Positions 1 through 4,801 of a stretch of 7,101 bases of DNA are shown here, piece by piece (the stretch's first letter is position 1; every line of letters starts with the position of its first letter). The DNA comes from an uncultured Eubacteriales bacterium (GTDB lineage: Bacteria; Bacillota; Clostridia; Christensenellales; Christensenellaceae): NCBI GenBank assembly GCA_905193725.1, contig CAJJPW010000112.1, positions 1 through 7,101 on the forward strand, in the 5' to 3' direction. The notes beneath the pieces are model-generated. The model ran no database searches and was not told where the DNA came from. It saw nothing but the letters and a program-made list of their open reading frames with translations. Made by a program: the position numbers and the translations under genes.

Positions 1-382
1 TCATCAGTGTCAATAGCCCATCGCACTCCAAAAGTGGGATGTGTGTATGCCCATATAAAGCCAAAGCCACCTGCTTTTCCGCTGCCGACAGAGCCAAACG
101 GGTTAGGGAATACTTCACCCCATAGAGATGCCCATGGGTCAAAAGCACCTTGGCGCCATATAGGTCTACCAACCGCTCTGCTTTTTCACTGGAACCGAAA
201 TCGCAGTTTCCCTTAACCGTGTATACCGGGATATTCCCGATCTTCTTAGCCGCATAGACGTCAGAGAGCTGGTCTCCCAGGTGAATCAACCCGTCAAATG
301 GCCCCTCGCTAGATAGAACCTGATCCATCCTCTCGTATGCTCCATGAGTGTCGCTCACCACCAATATTCTCTTTTTTCCCAA
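1..382 (-). CDS. YfcE/MJ0936-type metallophosphoesterase, 3' end cut off by window edge
   Basis: Calcineurin-like metallophosphoesterase of the small YfcE/MJ0936 class, a two-metal phosphodiesterase; the natural substrate of this class is not settled. All metal-site motifs are visible in the 127 codons present: DTH at residues 11-13, GDQ at 36-38, GNCD at 58-61, THGH at 82-85 and GHTH at 111-114. Family members are usually about 155-165 residues, so roughly 30 C-terminal residues lie beyond position 1. The reading frame is open to the edge. The start is probably TTG at 380-382: an in-frame TGA lies immediately before it, a GGTGAG-like ribosome binding site lies about four bases upstream, and the product then begins MGKKRILVVSDTHG, as expected for the family. 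It is the last visible gene of the rph-rdgB operon, 63 bases after the rdgB stop. Family is confident; the start is moderately so. Confidence 0.9.
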   Translation of the reverse strand, partial: MGKKRILVVSDTHGAYERMDQVLSSEGPFDGLIHLGDQLSDVYAAKKIGNIPVYTVKGNCDFGSSEKAERLVDLYGAKVLLTHGHLYGVKYSLTRLALSAAEKQVALALYGHTHIPLLECDGLLTLM

Positions 383-445
383 TCAGCTCACCATCCCATC
401 TCGCTTTTCTACCATTGTCAGAATCCAGGTCATTCCTTGCCGAGC

Positions 446-1036
446 TTATTTTGCCGCCAGCTTTTCCTCTAGGCTTTTGAGGGCTAAAGCCCGGTGGCTG
501 ATCTCGTTTTTCAAATCGCTGGGGATTTGGGCAAACGTCTGGTTTAATTGAGGCACAAAAAACAGCGGATCATAGCCAAATCCATTTTCCCCTTGAGGCT
601 CTAAGATAATCTGTCCCTTTGCCTCTCCATAGGTATTTAAAATCTCCCTTCCATCCCTGGCCAACACCAGAGCACACACGAATTTTGCATCCCGCTGATC
701 TTCTGGAAGCTTAGACACCTCACAGATCAGCTTTTGGTTGTTTTTCTCGTCGTCACAAGGTTCCCCTGCATACCGTGCGGAATACACCCCCGGAGCGCCT
801 CCTAAGGCGTCTACCATCAGCCCAGAGTCATCTGCCAGCACATCTCCTTCCACCAGTTTGCTGATCTCCTCCGCCTTCTTTTTGGCGTTCTCGTAGAACG
901 TCTCTCCATCTTCCACTACTTCCACATTCAGCCCAATATCTTTTAAAGATAGAATCTCATCGTAGACTCCCTCTAATATCTTTTTAATTTCACGCACTTT
1001 TCCCTGATTGCCTGTGGCAATGATCAACCTACTCAT
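446..1036 (-). CDS. rdgB: XTP/dITP pyrophosphatase (RdgB/HAM1 family)
   Basis: Hydrolyses non-canonical purine triphosphates (ITP, dITP, XTP) to monophosphate and pyrophosphate, keeping deaminated bases out of DNA and RNA; cytoplasmic, usually a dimer. The 196-residue product matches the family length. It shows the N-terminal TGNQGK substrate loop (residues 8-13), the ADDSGL motif with catalytic Asp69, the GAPGVYSARYAG segment, NGFGYDP (151-157) and the C-terminal SHR signature (180-182). A GTG at 1045 is in frame and would add three residues, but it abuts the AAGGAG ribosome binding site (about 1045-1050) with no spacing. The ATG at 1034-1036 sits eight bases from that site and is preferred. 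The gene follows rph by 43 bases on the same strand, a pairing common in Firmicutes, and is probably cotranscribed with it. Confidence 0.97.
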   Translation of the reverse strand: MSRLIIATGNQGKVREIKKILEGVYDEILSLKDIGLNVEVVEDGETFYENAKKKAEEISKLVEGDVLADDSGLMVDALGGAPGVYSARYAGEPCDDEKNNQKLICEVSKLPEDQRDAKFVCALVLARDGREILNTYGEAKGQIILEPQGENGFGYDPLFFVPQLNQTFAQIPSDLKNEISHRALALKSLEEKLAAK

Positions 1037-1079
1037 GCTTTTCACTCCTTTTTCTTCATTTTCTCATCTGTTTTGCAAT

Positions 1080-1817
1080 CTATTCTCTTATCATGATGAC
1101 TCTATTGGCATCTCCTAACGCCTGTTTTTGCAGTTCGATCAGCTCACCAATGCCCTTTTTACACAGCTGCATCAACTGCTGAAACTCGGTGTCTTTGACC
1201 GTCCTCTTCTCGCCGGTGATGCCCACTTCTGCAATATCCCCTTCCTGGGTAGCAACCATGTTCATGTCCGCTGCCGCAGAGGAATCCTCCACATAACAAA
1301 GGTCTAGCAGCAGTTCATCTTTCACAATGCCCCCGCTAATCGCCGCCAGATAGCCTGTGATAGGCGACTCTTTGAGCAGTCCCTCCTGCATAAGCCTATC
1401 CACACACAGACATAAGGCCACAAAACCCCCGGTGATGCTGGCCGTACGGGTACCACCATCTGCATTGATTACATCGCAGTCGATGTGTATGGTAATTCCC
1501 GGCATCTTCTCAAAGTCCACAACACTCCGAAGTGTCCTCCCAATCAACCGCTGAATTTCAATGCTCCGAGAGTCCGACTTATTCCGCTCTCGATTTTTTC
1601 GCTGAATAGTGGAACCCGGCAACATGGAGTATTCCGCTGTCAGCCAGCCTTTCCCCGTATCCACTAAAAAGGGCGGTACGGATTGTGTCACGCTGGCCGT
1701 GGCCAGTACCTTAGTCTTTCCACAGGAGATGATGCACGATCCCTTGGCGTTTTCCACAATACCAATTTCCATCTGCACCGGCCGTATTTCGTCCCACTCT
1801 CTATGATCTACTCTCAT
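1080..1817 (-). CDS. rph: Ribonuclease PH
   Basis: Phosphorolytic 3'-5' exoribonuclease that trims tRNA 3' ends using inorganic phosphate; cytoplasmic, normally a hexamer. The 245-residue length is normal. Visible family features are the GWLTAEYSMLPGST segment (57-70), the phosphate-site IGRTLR (92-97), GGTRTASITGG (121-131), AAISGGIV, and the metal-site acidic residues Asp178 and Asp184 in VEDSSAAADMN. The ATG start has an AAGGAG seven bases upstream. Two parts differ from the usual family pattern: the opening reads MRVDHR rather than the common MRxDGR, and the segment usually resembling VELQGTGE reads AEVGITGE (197-203). The catalytic core is intact, so the enzyme is likely active. It is the first gene of the rph-rdgB-phosphodiesterase operon. 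Confidence 0.96.
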   Translation of the reverse strand: MRVDHREWDEIRPVQMEIGIVENAKGSCIISCGKTKVLATASVTQSVPPFLVDTGKGWLTAEYSMLPGSTIQRKNRERNKSDSRSIEIQRLIGRTLRSVVDFEKMPGITIHIDCDVINADGGTRTASITGGFVALCLCVDRLMQEGLLKESPITGYLAAISGGIVKDELLLDLCYVEDSSAAADMNMVATQEGDIAEVGITGEKRTVKDTEFQQLMQLCKKGIGELIELQKQALGDANRVIMIRE

Positions 1818-1823
1818 TTCTTT

Positions 1824-1829
1824 ACTCCT
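1824..1829 (-). promoter_or_regulatory. Ribosome binding site of rph
   Basis: The minus strand reads AAGGAG about seven bases upstream of the rph ATG, supporting the start at 1817. The same motif and similar spacing recur before rdgB in this operon. Confidence 0.75.
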
Positions 1830-1849
1830 TTTTCATGTCTATGATATGT

Positions 1850-1878
1850 ATTGTACCCTTTCTTTTCCCCTTATGCAA
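1850..1878 (-). promoter_or_regulatory. Candidate proximal sigma-A promoter for rph operon
   Basis: On the minus strand TTGCAT (1873-1878) is followed after exactly 17 bases by TACAAT (1850-1855), a five-of-six match to the -10 consensus. Transcription would start near 1843, giving a leader of about 25 bases before the rph ATG. The -35 box is only three of six, so this is a plausible but unproven promoter. A second, more distal candidate lies at 1936-1964. Confidence 0.45.
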
Positions 1879-1935
1879 TCCATTTTATGGCCTTCTCTTC
1901 CCTTCTATCTCCTCTCTATTTGGCTTCCATTTCCC

Positions 1936-1964
1936 TATACATTATGGTTAAAACTGTTTGTCAA
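1936..1964 (-). promoter_or_regulatory. Candidate distal promoter for rph operon (perfect -35 box)
   Basis: The minus strand carries a perfect TTGACA (1959-1964), then 17 bases, then TGTATA (1936-1941), which matches the -10 consensus poorly. A leader of about 110 bases would result. The -35 box coincides almost base for base with the -35 box of the opposing promoter at 1958-1987, so the two may compete for RNA polymerase. Confidence 0.35.
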
Positions 1965-1987
1965 TCTCTTTCACTCAATGCTATAAT
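1958..1987 (+). promoter_or_regulatory. Sigma-A-type promoter for the DUF2752 / small membrane protein pair
   Basis: TTGTCA (1958-1963, five of six) and a perfect TATAAT (1982-1987) are separated by 18 bases on the plus strand. Transcription would start near 1994, leaving a short leader of about 22 bases before the ATG at 2016. This is the best promoter match found in the window and it argues that the true start of the DUF2752 gene is at 2016, not at ATG codons further upstream in the same frame. Confidence 0.65.
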
Positions 1988-2005
1988 AAATGAAATACCA
2001 CTTTT

Positions 2006-2011
2006 AGGAGG
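2006..2011 (+). promoter_or_regulatory. Ribosome binding site deciding the DUF2752 start
   Basis: AGGAGG lies four bases upstream of the ATG at 2016. The open frame continues upstream to an ATG at 1851, but that extension would cross the promoter and has no comparable ribosome binding site, so the 2016 start is chosen. Confidence 0.75.
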
Positions 2012-2015
2012 TCTC

Positions 2016-2378
2016 ATGGCCTATTTAAAGACTCATAAGCTACAGTGCTTGCGCATCTTGTTTTTCTTCTTATTATATTTGAGTTTTTGTCTCATTCCTT
2101 TGGAGATAGTAGAGAAGGAGAGCATTTGCCTCATCCAGCGGCATTTTGGCGCCATATGCCCTACTTGTGGCATTACCCGTGCTTTTTCCTCCATCATGCA
2201 CCTTCAATTTGCCAAGGCCTTTACTTACCATCCTATTTTTACCGTGGCAATCTTCCCCATCATCACCTTCTTAGTGGCCAATGATGTATACCGCCTATTA
2301 ACCAATAGGAAAAAGAGCACAGAGTATCCCGCTTTATTTAGCAAATTTGCTCAGCTCTTCGCCGTTCCTTGGAGGTAG
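2016..2378 (+). CDS. DUF2752 family small membrane protein
   Basis: A 120-residue membrane protein of the DUF2752 family; no biochemical function is established for the family. The diagnostic motif is clear: CPTCGITRAF with Cys48, Cys51 and Arg55, followed by the family's Ala-rich stretch and HP (residues 67-73). Two hydrophobic segments are visible, about residues 10-28 and 73-91, with the Cys motif between them. The C-terminal part is basic (NRKK near 97-100) and probably cytoplasmic. The paired CxxC suggests metal or disulfide chemistry, but that is inference. It has its own promoter and strong ribosome binding site. Its last codons (TGG AGG TAG) contain the ribosome binding site of the following 58-residue gene, so the two are probably translated as a coupled pair. 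It diverges from the rph operon. Confidence 0.85.
   Translation: MAYLKTHKLQCLRILFFFLLYLSFCLIPLEIVEKESICLIQRHFGAICPTCGITRAFSSIMHLQFAKAFTYHPIFTVAIFPIITFLVANDVYRLLTNRKKSTEYPALFSKFAQLFAVPWR
2371..2376 (+). promoter_or_regulatory. Ribosome binding site embedded in the end of the DUF2752 gene
   Basis: GGAGGT overlaps the final codons and stop of the DUF2752 gene and lies eight bases before the ATG at 2385. This ideal spacing is the main support for the small gene that follows. Confidence 0.75.
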
Positions 2379-2384
2379 CCCATC

Positions 2385-2561
2385 ATGTTGCTGACTTTAT
2401 TTCTCTGTGCAACACTGTATTTGATCTTGATCGCGTTTATCTTTATGGTACGCAAGGAAAAATACACTAAAAAAAAGGCAATCATCCTGCTGCTTTGTTT
2501 GATTGCCTGGTTTATTTTATTTATGATTTGGGGGCTGTTGCGCAACAGATCCGCTCCATAA
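2385..2561 (+). CDS. 58-residue two-helix membrane protein, unknown function
   Basis: A small gene of 58 codons plus a TAA stop, not recognised as any named family. The product opens MLLTLFLCATLYLILIAFIF and has two strongly hydrophobic segments, about residues 2-22 and 32-52. A basic turn between them (RKEKYTKKK, 23-31) makes a helical hairpin whose loop should be cytoplasmic by the positive-inside rule. The C-terminus is short and basic (RNRSAP). Support that it is real: an embedded GGAGGT eight bases before the ATG, only six bases between the upstream stop and this start, shared strand and promoter with the DUF2752 gene, and a coherent membrane-protein composition. Two cysteines (8 and 38) lie within the helices. 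It could be a subunit or partner of the DUF2752 protein; that is inference from position only. Confidence 0.7.
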   Translation: MLLTLFLCATLYLILIAFIFMVRKEKYTKKKAIILLLCLIAWFILFMIWGLLRNRSAP

Positions 2562-2569
2562 AATTATCA

Positions 2570-2606
2570 CAAAGCAGAGGCCTCAAAAGAGTAGACCTCC
2601 GCTTTG
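2570..2606. terminator. Hairpin between convergent genes, possible terminator
   Basis: An inverted repeat has outer arms CAAAGC/GCTTTG, a mismatch, then GAGG/CCTC, with a possible further CTC/GAG inside. It lies nine bases after the stop of the 58-residue gene and about 100 bases beyond the alcohol dehydrogenase stop. Neither side has a clean T-run: the plus-strand side continues GGGG, and the minus-strand side continues TGATAATTTT. It may act as a convergent terminator or a 3'-end stabiliser. Confidence 0.4.
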
Positions 2607-2645
2607 GGGTATCGAGACATACATATGACGTTAGCAATTTCACAT

Positions 2646-2671
2646 TGTGCAGGCTTTGCTACACAGTTTTT
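2646..2671 (+). terminator. Weak candidate intrinsic terminator for the DUF2752 pair
   Basis: TGTGCAG and CTACACA flank a six-base loop (with one C-A mismatch) and are followed by G and five T residues on the plus strand. The stem is short and imperfect, so this is only a possible terminator for block B transcription before it enters the opposing alcohol dehydrogenase gene. Confidence 0.3.
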
Positions 2672-2707
2672 CTGTCTCTGTCACATCTATAGAAGCACTT
2701 GTCATGC

Positions 2708-3877
2708 TTACAGCGCTAACTCGTAGATTTTCATCACGTCTTCTTTGGTGAGTTCCATCATGCCGGGGATGTTGCCCATGGAGACTGCCTTTTCCGCCAT
2801 CAGCTCAATGTCCTTGCCATCTAATCCCACATCGGAGAAGCGGGTGGGTAGACCAATTTCCTTTGTGTACTCTTCTAAGCGACGAATACCCTCTAGCGCA
2901 ATGGCATCAAAGTCGTCAAAGCGAATATCCACATCGAACACCCGAATAGCTAATTGAACAAACAGATTCAGATTTACCTTGTATACGTATTTCATCCAGG
3001 CAGGGGTGATGATGGATAGGGTTGCTCCGTGGGCGATACCATATAGAGAGGTGAGTTCATGGGCGATTTTATGGCTCTCCCAGCCGCACACCTTGCCGTT
3101 GCTGATGTATCCGTTGTTGGCGATGAGCCCTGCATACATGATTTCCGCCCGGGCGTCGTAGTCGTGGGGCTTTGCCATCACTTCACGACCGCTGTTGATG
3201 ATGCTGCGCATCACCGCTTCGCCCATTCTATCTGAAAGATCGGTGGCCTTTTCGTTGCTGAAGTACCGCTCCAGCGCATGCCCCAACATATCGTTGATGC
3301 CGCAAGCCGTCAGATACGGGGGCAGGTCGTAAGTATATTCTGGATTTAATATGGCAAATACCGGTCTTAAGGCATTGCTATCGATAAATCTCTTATACAT
3401 TCCTTCATCTTTTGTTACCACAGCGCCTGTGTTGGTTTCACTTCCTGTAGCAGGATATGTCACAAACACCCCTACGGGCAGTGCTTTTTCCACCACGCCA
3501 GCCTTATTATCAAAATAATCCCATACATCGCCATCGTAGCAAACACCCGCCGCAATTACTTTTGCAGTGTCCATAACGCTGCCGCCGCCAATAGCCAACA
3601 GGAAGTCTATGTTCTTCTCCCGGCAGATATCAATGCCCTCTTGGGCTTTGCTCAGCAGCGGGCTGGGGGTAATGCCGGTGAGCTCTGTATAGGTAATTCC
3701 CTCTTGCTTTAGCTCATTGCACACCTTGTCATAAATCCCCAATTTTTCAATGAGTCCATCCCCATAGTGGACAAACATGATATTACTGCTGTACTGTTTG
3801 ATGCGCTTTCCAATCCCCTGGTCAGCGTCTTTGCCAAATACGATTCTCGTCGCATTTTGAAACTCGAAATTTACCAT
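2708..3877 (-). CDS. Iron-type alcohol dehydrogenase, YqhD/butanol dehydrogenase class
   Basis: Group III (iron-containing family) alcohol dehydrogenase, 389 residues, interconverting aldehydes or ketones and alcohols with a nicotinamide coenzyme; cytoplasmic. It resembles E. coli YqhD and clostridial butanol dehydrogenases throughout. The dinucleotide-binding GGGSVMD (97-103) and PATGSETN (142-149) motifs are present. By alignment with YqhD the four metal ligands are Asp196, His200, His269 and His283, all conserved. The usual YGGGS coenzyme turn reads YGDGL (38-42), replacing the residues that hold the NADPH 2'-phosphate in YqhD with Asp40 and Leu42, which points to NAD(H) use. The ATG has AGGAG eight bases upstream. 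It lies 116 bases after the DUF1847 gene, behind a large inverted repeat. The true substrate cannot be told from sequence. Confidence 0.93.
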   Translation of the reverse strand: MVNFEFQNATRIVFGKDADQGIGKRIKQYSSNIMFVHYGDGLIEKLGIYDKVCNELKQEGITYTELTGITPSPLLSKAQEGIDICREKNIDFLLAIGGGSVMDTAKVIAAGVCYDGDVWDYFDNKAGVVEKALPVGVFVTYPATGSETNTGAVVTKDEGMYKRFIDSNALRPVFAILNPEYTYDLPPYLTACGINDMLGHALERYFSNEKATDLSDRMGEAVMRSIINSGREVMAKPHDYDARAEIMYAGLIANNGYISNGKVCGWESHKIAHELTSLYGIAHGATLSIITPAWMKYVYKVNLNLFVQLAIRVFDVDIRFDDFDAIALEGIRRLEEYTKEIGLPTRFSDVGLDGKDIELMAEKAVSMGNIPGMMELTKEDVMKIYELAL

Positions 3878-3928
3878 GTTCTTTTCTCCTTTTTTTATTT
3901 ATTCAAAACTATCTTCTTATTTAATGTA

Positions 3929-3972
3929 TTTTTTGTTGCGGCATACCAAATGCAGCATACCGCAACAAAAAA
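3929..3972. repeat. 44-bp inverted repeat in the alcohol dehydrogenase leader
   Basis: Perfect 13-base arms (TTTTTTGTTGCGG at 3929-3941 and its complement at 3960-3972) flank 18 bases that hold partly symmetric sequence. GCATACC also occurs twice as a direct repeat (3941-3947 and 3955-3961). The T-run lies on the 5' side of the stem and the A-run on the 3' side on both strands, the reverse of an intrinsic terminator. It sits between the DUF1847 stop and the dehydrogenase start, about 50 bases upstream of that start. It may be an operator, a leader hairpin or a processing/stability element. Confidence 0.8.
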
Positions 3973-3993
3973 CAAAGAGGGTCTGAAGAAGCT

Positions 3994-4623
3994 CTATTTT
4001 TTTGGAAATAATTTGTCTTTATAGTATCCATCTGCTAGGTAGAGCGCTGCTACAGGATTGTGTCCCAGCACTCTATCCTTGGCCACCAGAACAGTTACCG
4101 GCGCTTTACTATATTTAAATAGTAGAGAATCGTGCCCTACACATAGCCCGATGGCAATATTGAAATCGGTCTCTTCCTGGTTCAGGTACTCCGCCTGCCC
4201 TATGGGATTGCACATGGCCTCATACACGCATGGGTTCACCTGCTGGCTTTGCTCAATTCCAATAAATCCCTTGGAGATTCCACCGACCTTGCAGATTACC
4301 GATGCCACTTCAAAACCATTTGCACGGAAGATGCGACAAGCAGTAGCCGCCTCTTTGGAGGAGCCAATACAAAATGCTACCCCCAATTTGTGGTACCCCG
4401 CTTTTTTGCAAAACTCCATGACCTCCTCAACGCGGGTCTTTTGGCAATAGAATTCCGCTTCCACTAAGGCCGACATCTTTGCCAGCGTTTGATTTTGAGG
4501 ATCTTGATATTTTTCTTTGATTTGATCTAACAACTCTTCGTTTTTGCTAGGACAGCCAGTAGGCATCTGATCCTTTTGCCCATGTTCACATCCGTGTTTT
4601 GCACACTGATCACAGAATAACAT
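3994..4623 (-). CDS. DUF1847 family cysteine-rich protein
   Basis: A 209-residue soluble protein of the DUF1847 family, often annotated only as a putative metal-binding protein; function is not established. Twelve cysteines are present (4, 7, 12, 24, 60, 72, 85, 96, 111, 132, 138, 161). The N-terminal C-x2-C-x4-C plus CP at 24-25 could bind zinc or an iron-sulfur cluster. The C-terminal half carries the family's conserved stretch, roughly residues 157-195, including GLCVGHDSLLFKYSKAPVTV and DRVLGHNPVAALY. There is no signal peptide or membrane helix. The ATG at 4623 has AAAGGA six bases upstream and no better alternative. It lies 178 bases after the persulfide-reductase-like gene and is preceded by a 12-bp inverted repeat. 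A redox or thiol role is suggested by its neighbours only. Confidence 0.85.
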   Translation of the reverse strand: MLFCDQCAKHGCEHGQKDQMPTGCPSKNEELLDQIKEKYQDPQNQTLAKMSALVEAEFYCQKTRVEEVMEFCKKAGYHKLGVAFCIGSSKEAATACRIFRANGFEVASVICKVGGISKGFIGIEQSQQVNPCVYEAMCNPIGQAEYLNQEETDFNIAIGLCVGHDSLLFKYSKAPVTVLVAKDRVLGHNPVAALYLADGYYKDKLFPKK

Positions 4624-4657
4624 CTTTTGTCCTTTCCTTTCTCCTGTCGCCTGAGGC

Positions 4658-4689
4658 CAGATAAACCGGAGATTCCGCCGGTTTATCTG
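4658..4689. repeat. 12-bp inverted repeat upstream of the DUF1847 gene
   Basis: CAGATAAACCGG (4658-4669) and its perfect complement (4678-4689) flank an eight-base loop. Weaker flanking complementarity (GAGG/CCTC) may lengthen the stem. No T-run follows on either strand, so it is not a standard intrinsic terminator. It ends about 35 bases before the DUF1847 ATG, within what would be the leader, and could be an operator or an RNA hairpin. Confidence 0.8.
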
Positions 4690-4754
4690 CTACCTCTTAT
4701 GGCTTCATAAAGTGGAGAAATATTTTATGCCTGCCAAAAGCTCATTTGCTCGCA

Positions 4755-4771
4755 AAACATACGTGATGTTT
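4755..4771. repeat. Short inverted repeat AAACAT-5-ATGTTT
   Basis: Six-base perfect arms around the five-base spacer ACGTG lie downstream of the reductase stop and about 130 bases upstream of the DUF1847 start. The size and spacing resemble a dimeric regulator site, but AT-rich repeats of this length occur by chance, so it is listed with low confidence. Confidence 0.3.
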
Positions 4772-4772
4772 G

Positions 4773-4795
4773 AAAAAACTTGCATATTGGCAAAT
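4773..4795 (-). terminator. Weak intrinsic terminator after the CoA-disulfide reductase gene
   Basis: On the minus strand ATTTGC and GCAAGT form a six-pair stem (one G-U) around a six-base loop, followed directly by a T-run of six residues (overlapping the final stem base), seven bases past the reductase stop. The stem has few G-C pairs, so termination would be inefficient. If real, it partly separates the reductase from the DUF1847 gene. Confidence 0.4.
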
Positions 4796-4801
4796 ATAAC
4801 T

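Noticed and set aside
1851..2015. 55-residue N-terminal extension of the DUF2752 protein
   Set aside because: It would be translated through the promoter at 1958-1987 and lacks a ribosome binding site, whereas AGGAGG precedes the ATG at 2016.
3929..3972. Rex-type operator (TTGTTAA-like half sites)
   Set aside because: The half sites read TTGTTGCGG and are separated by 18 bases, unlike the compact Rex consensus. The resemblance is limited to TTGTT/AACAA.
3767..4024. Plus-strand open frame of 85 codons across the dehydrogenase start and leader
   Set aside because: It is antisense to the start of a well-supported gene, passes through the inverted repeat, has no ribosome binding site noticed, and resembles no family.
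4058..4450. Plus-strand open frame of 130 codons inside the DUF1847 gene
   Set aside because: It is antisense to a gene with clear family motifs and has no recognisable domain. A shadow frame.
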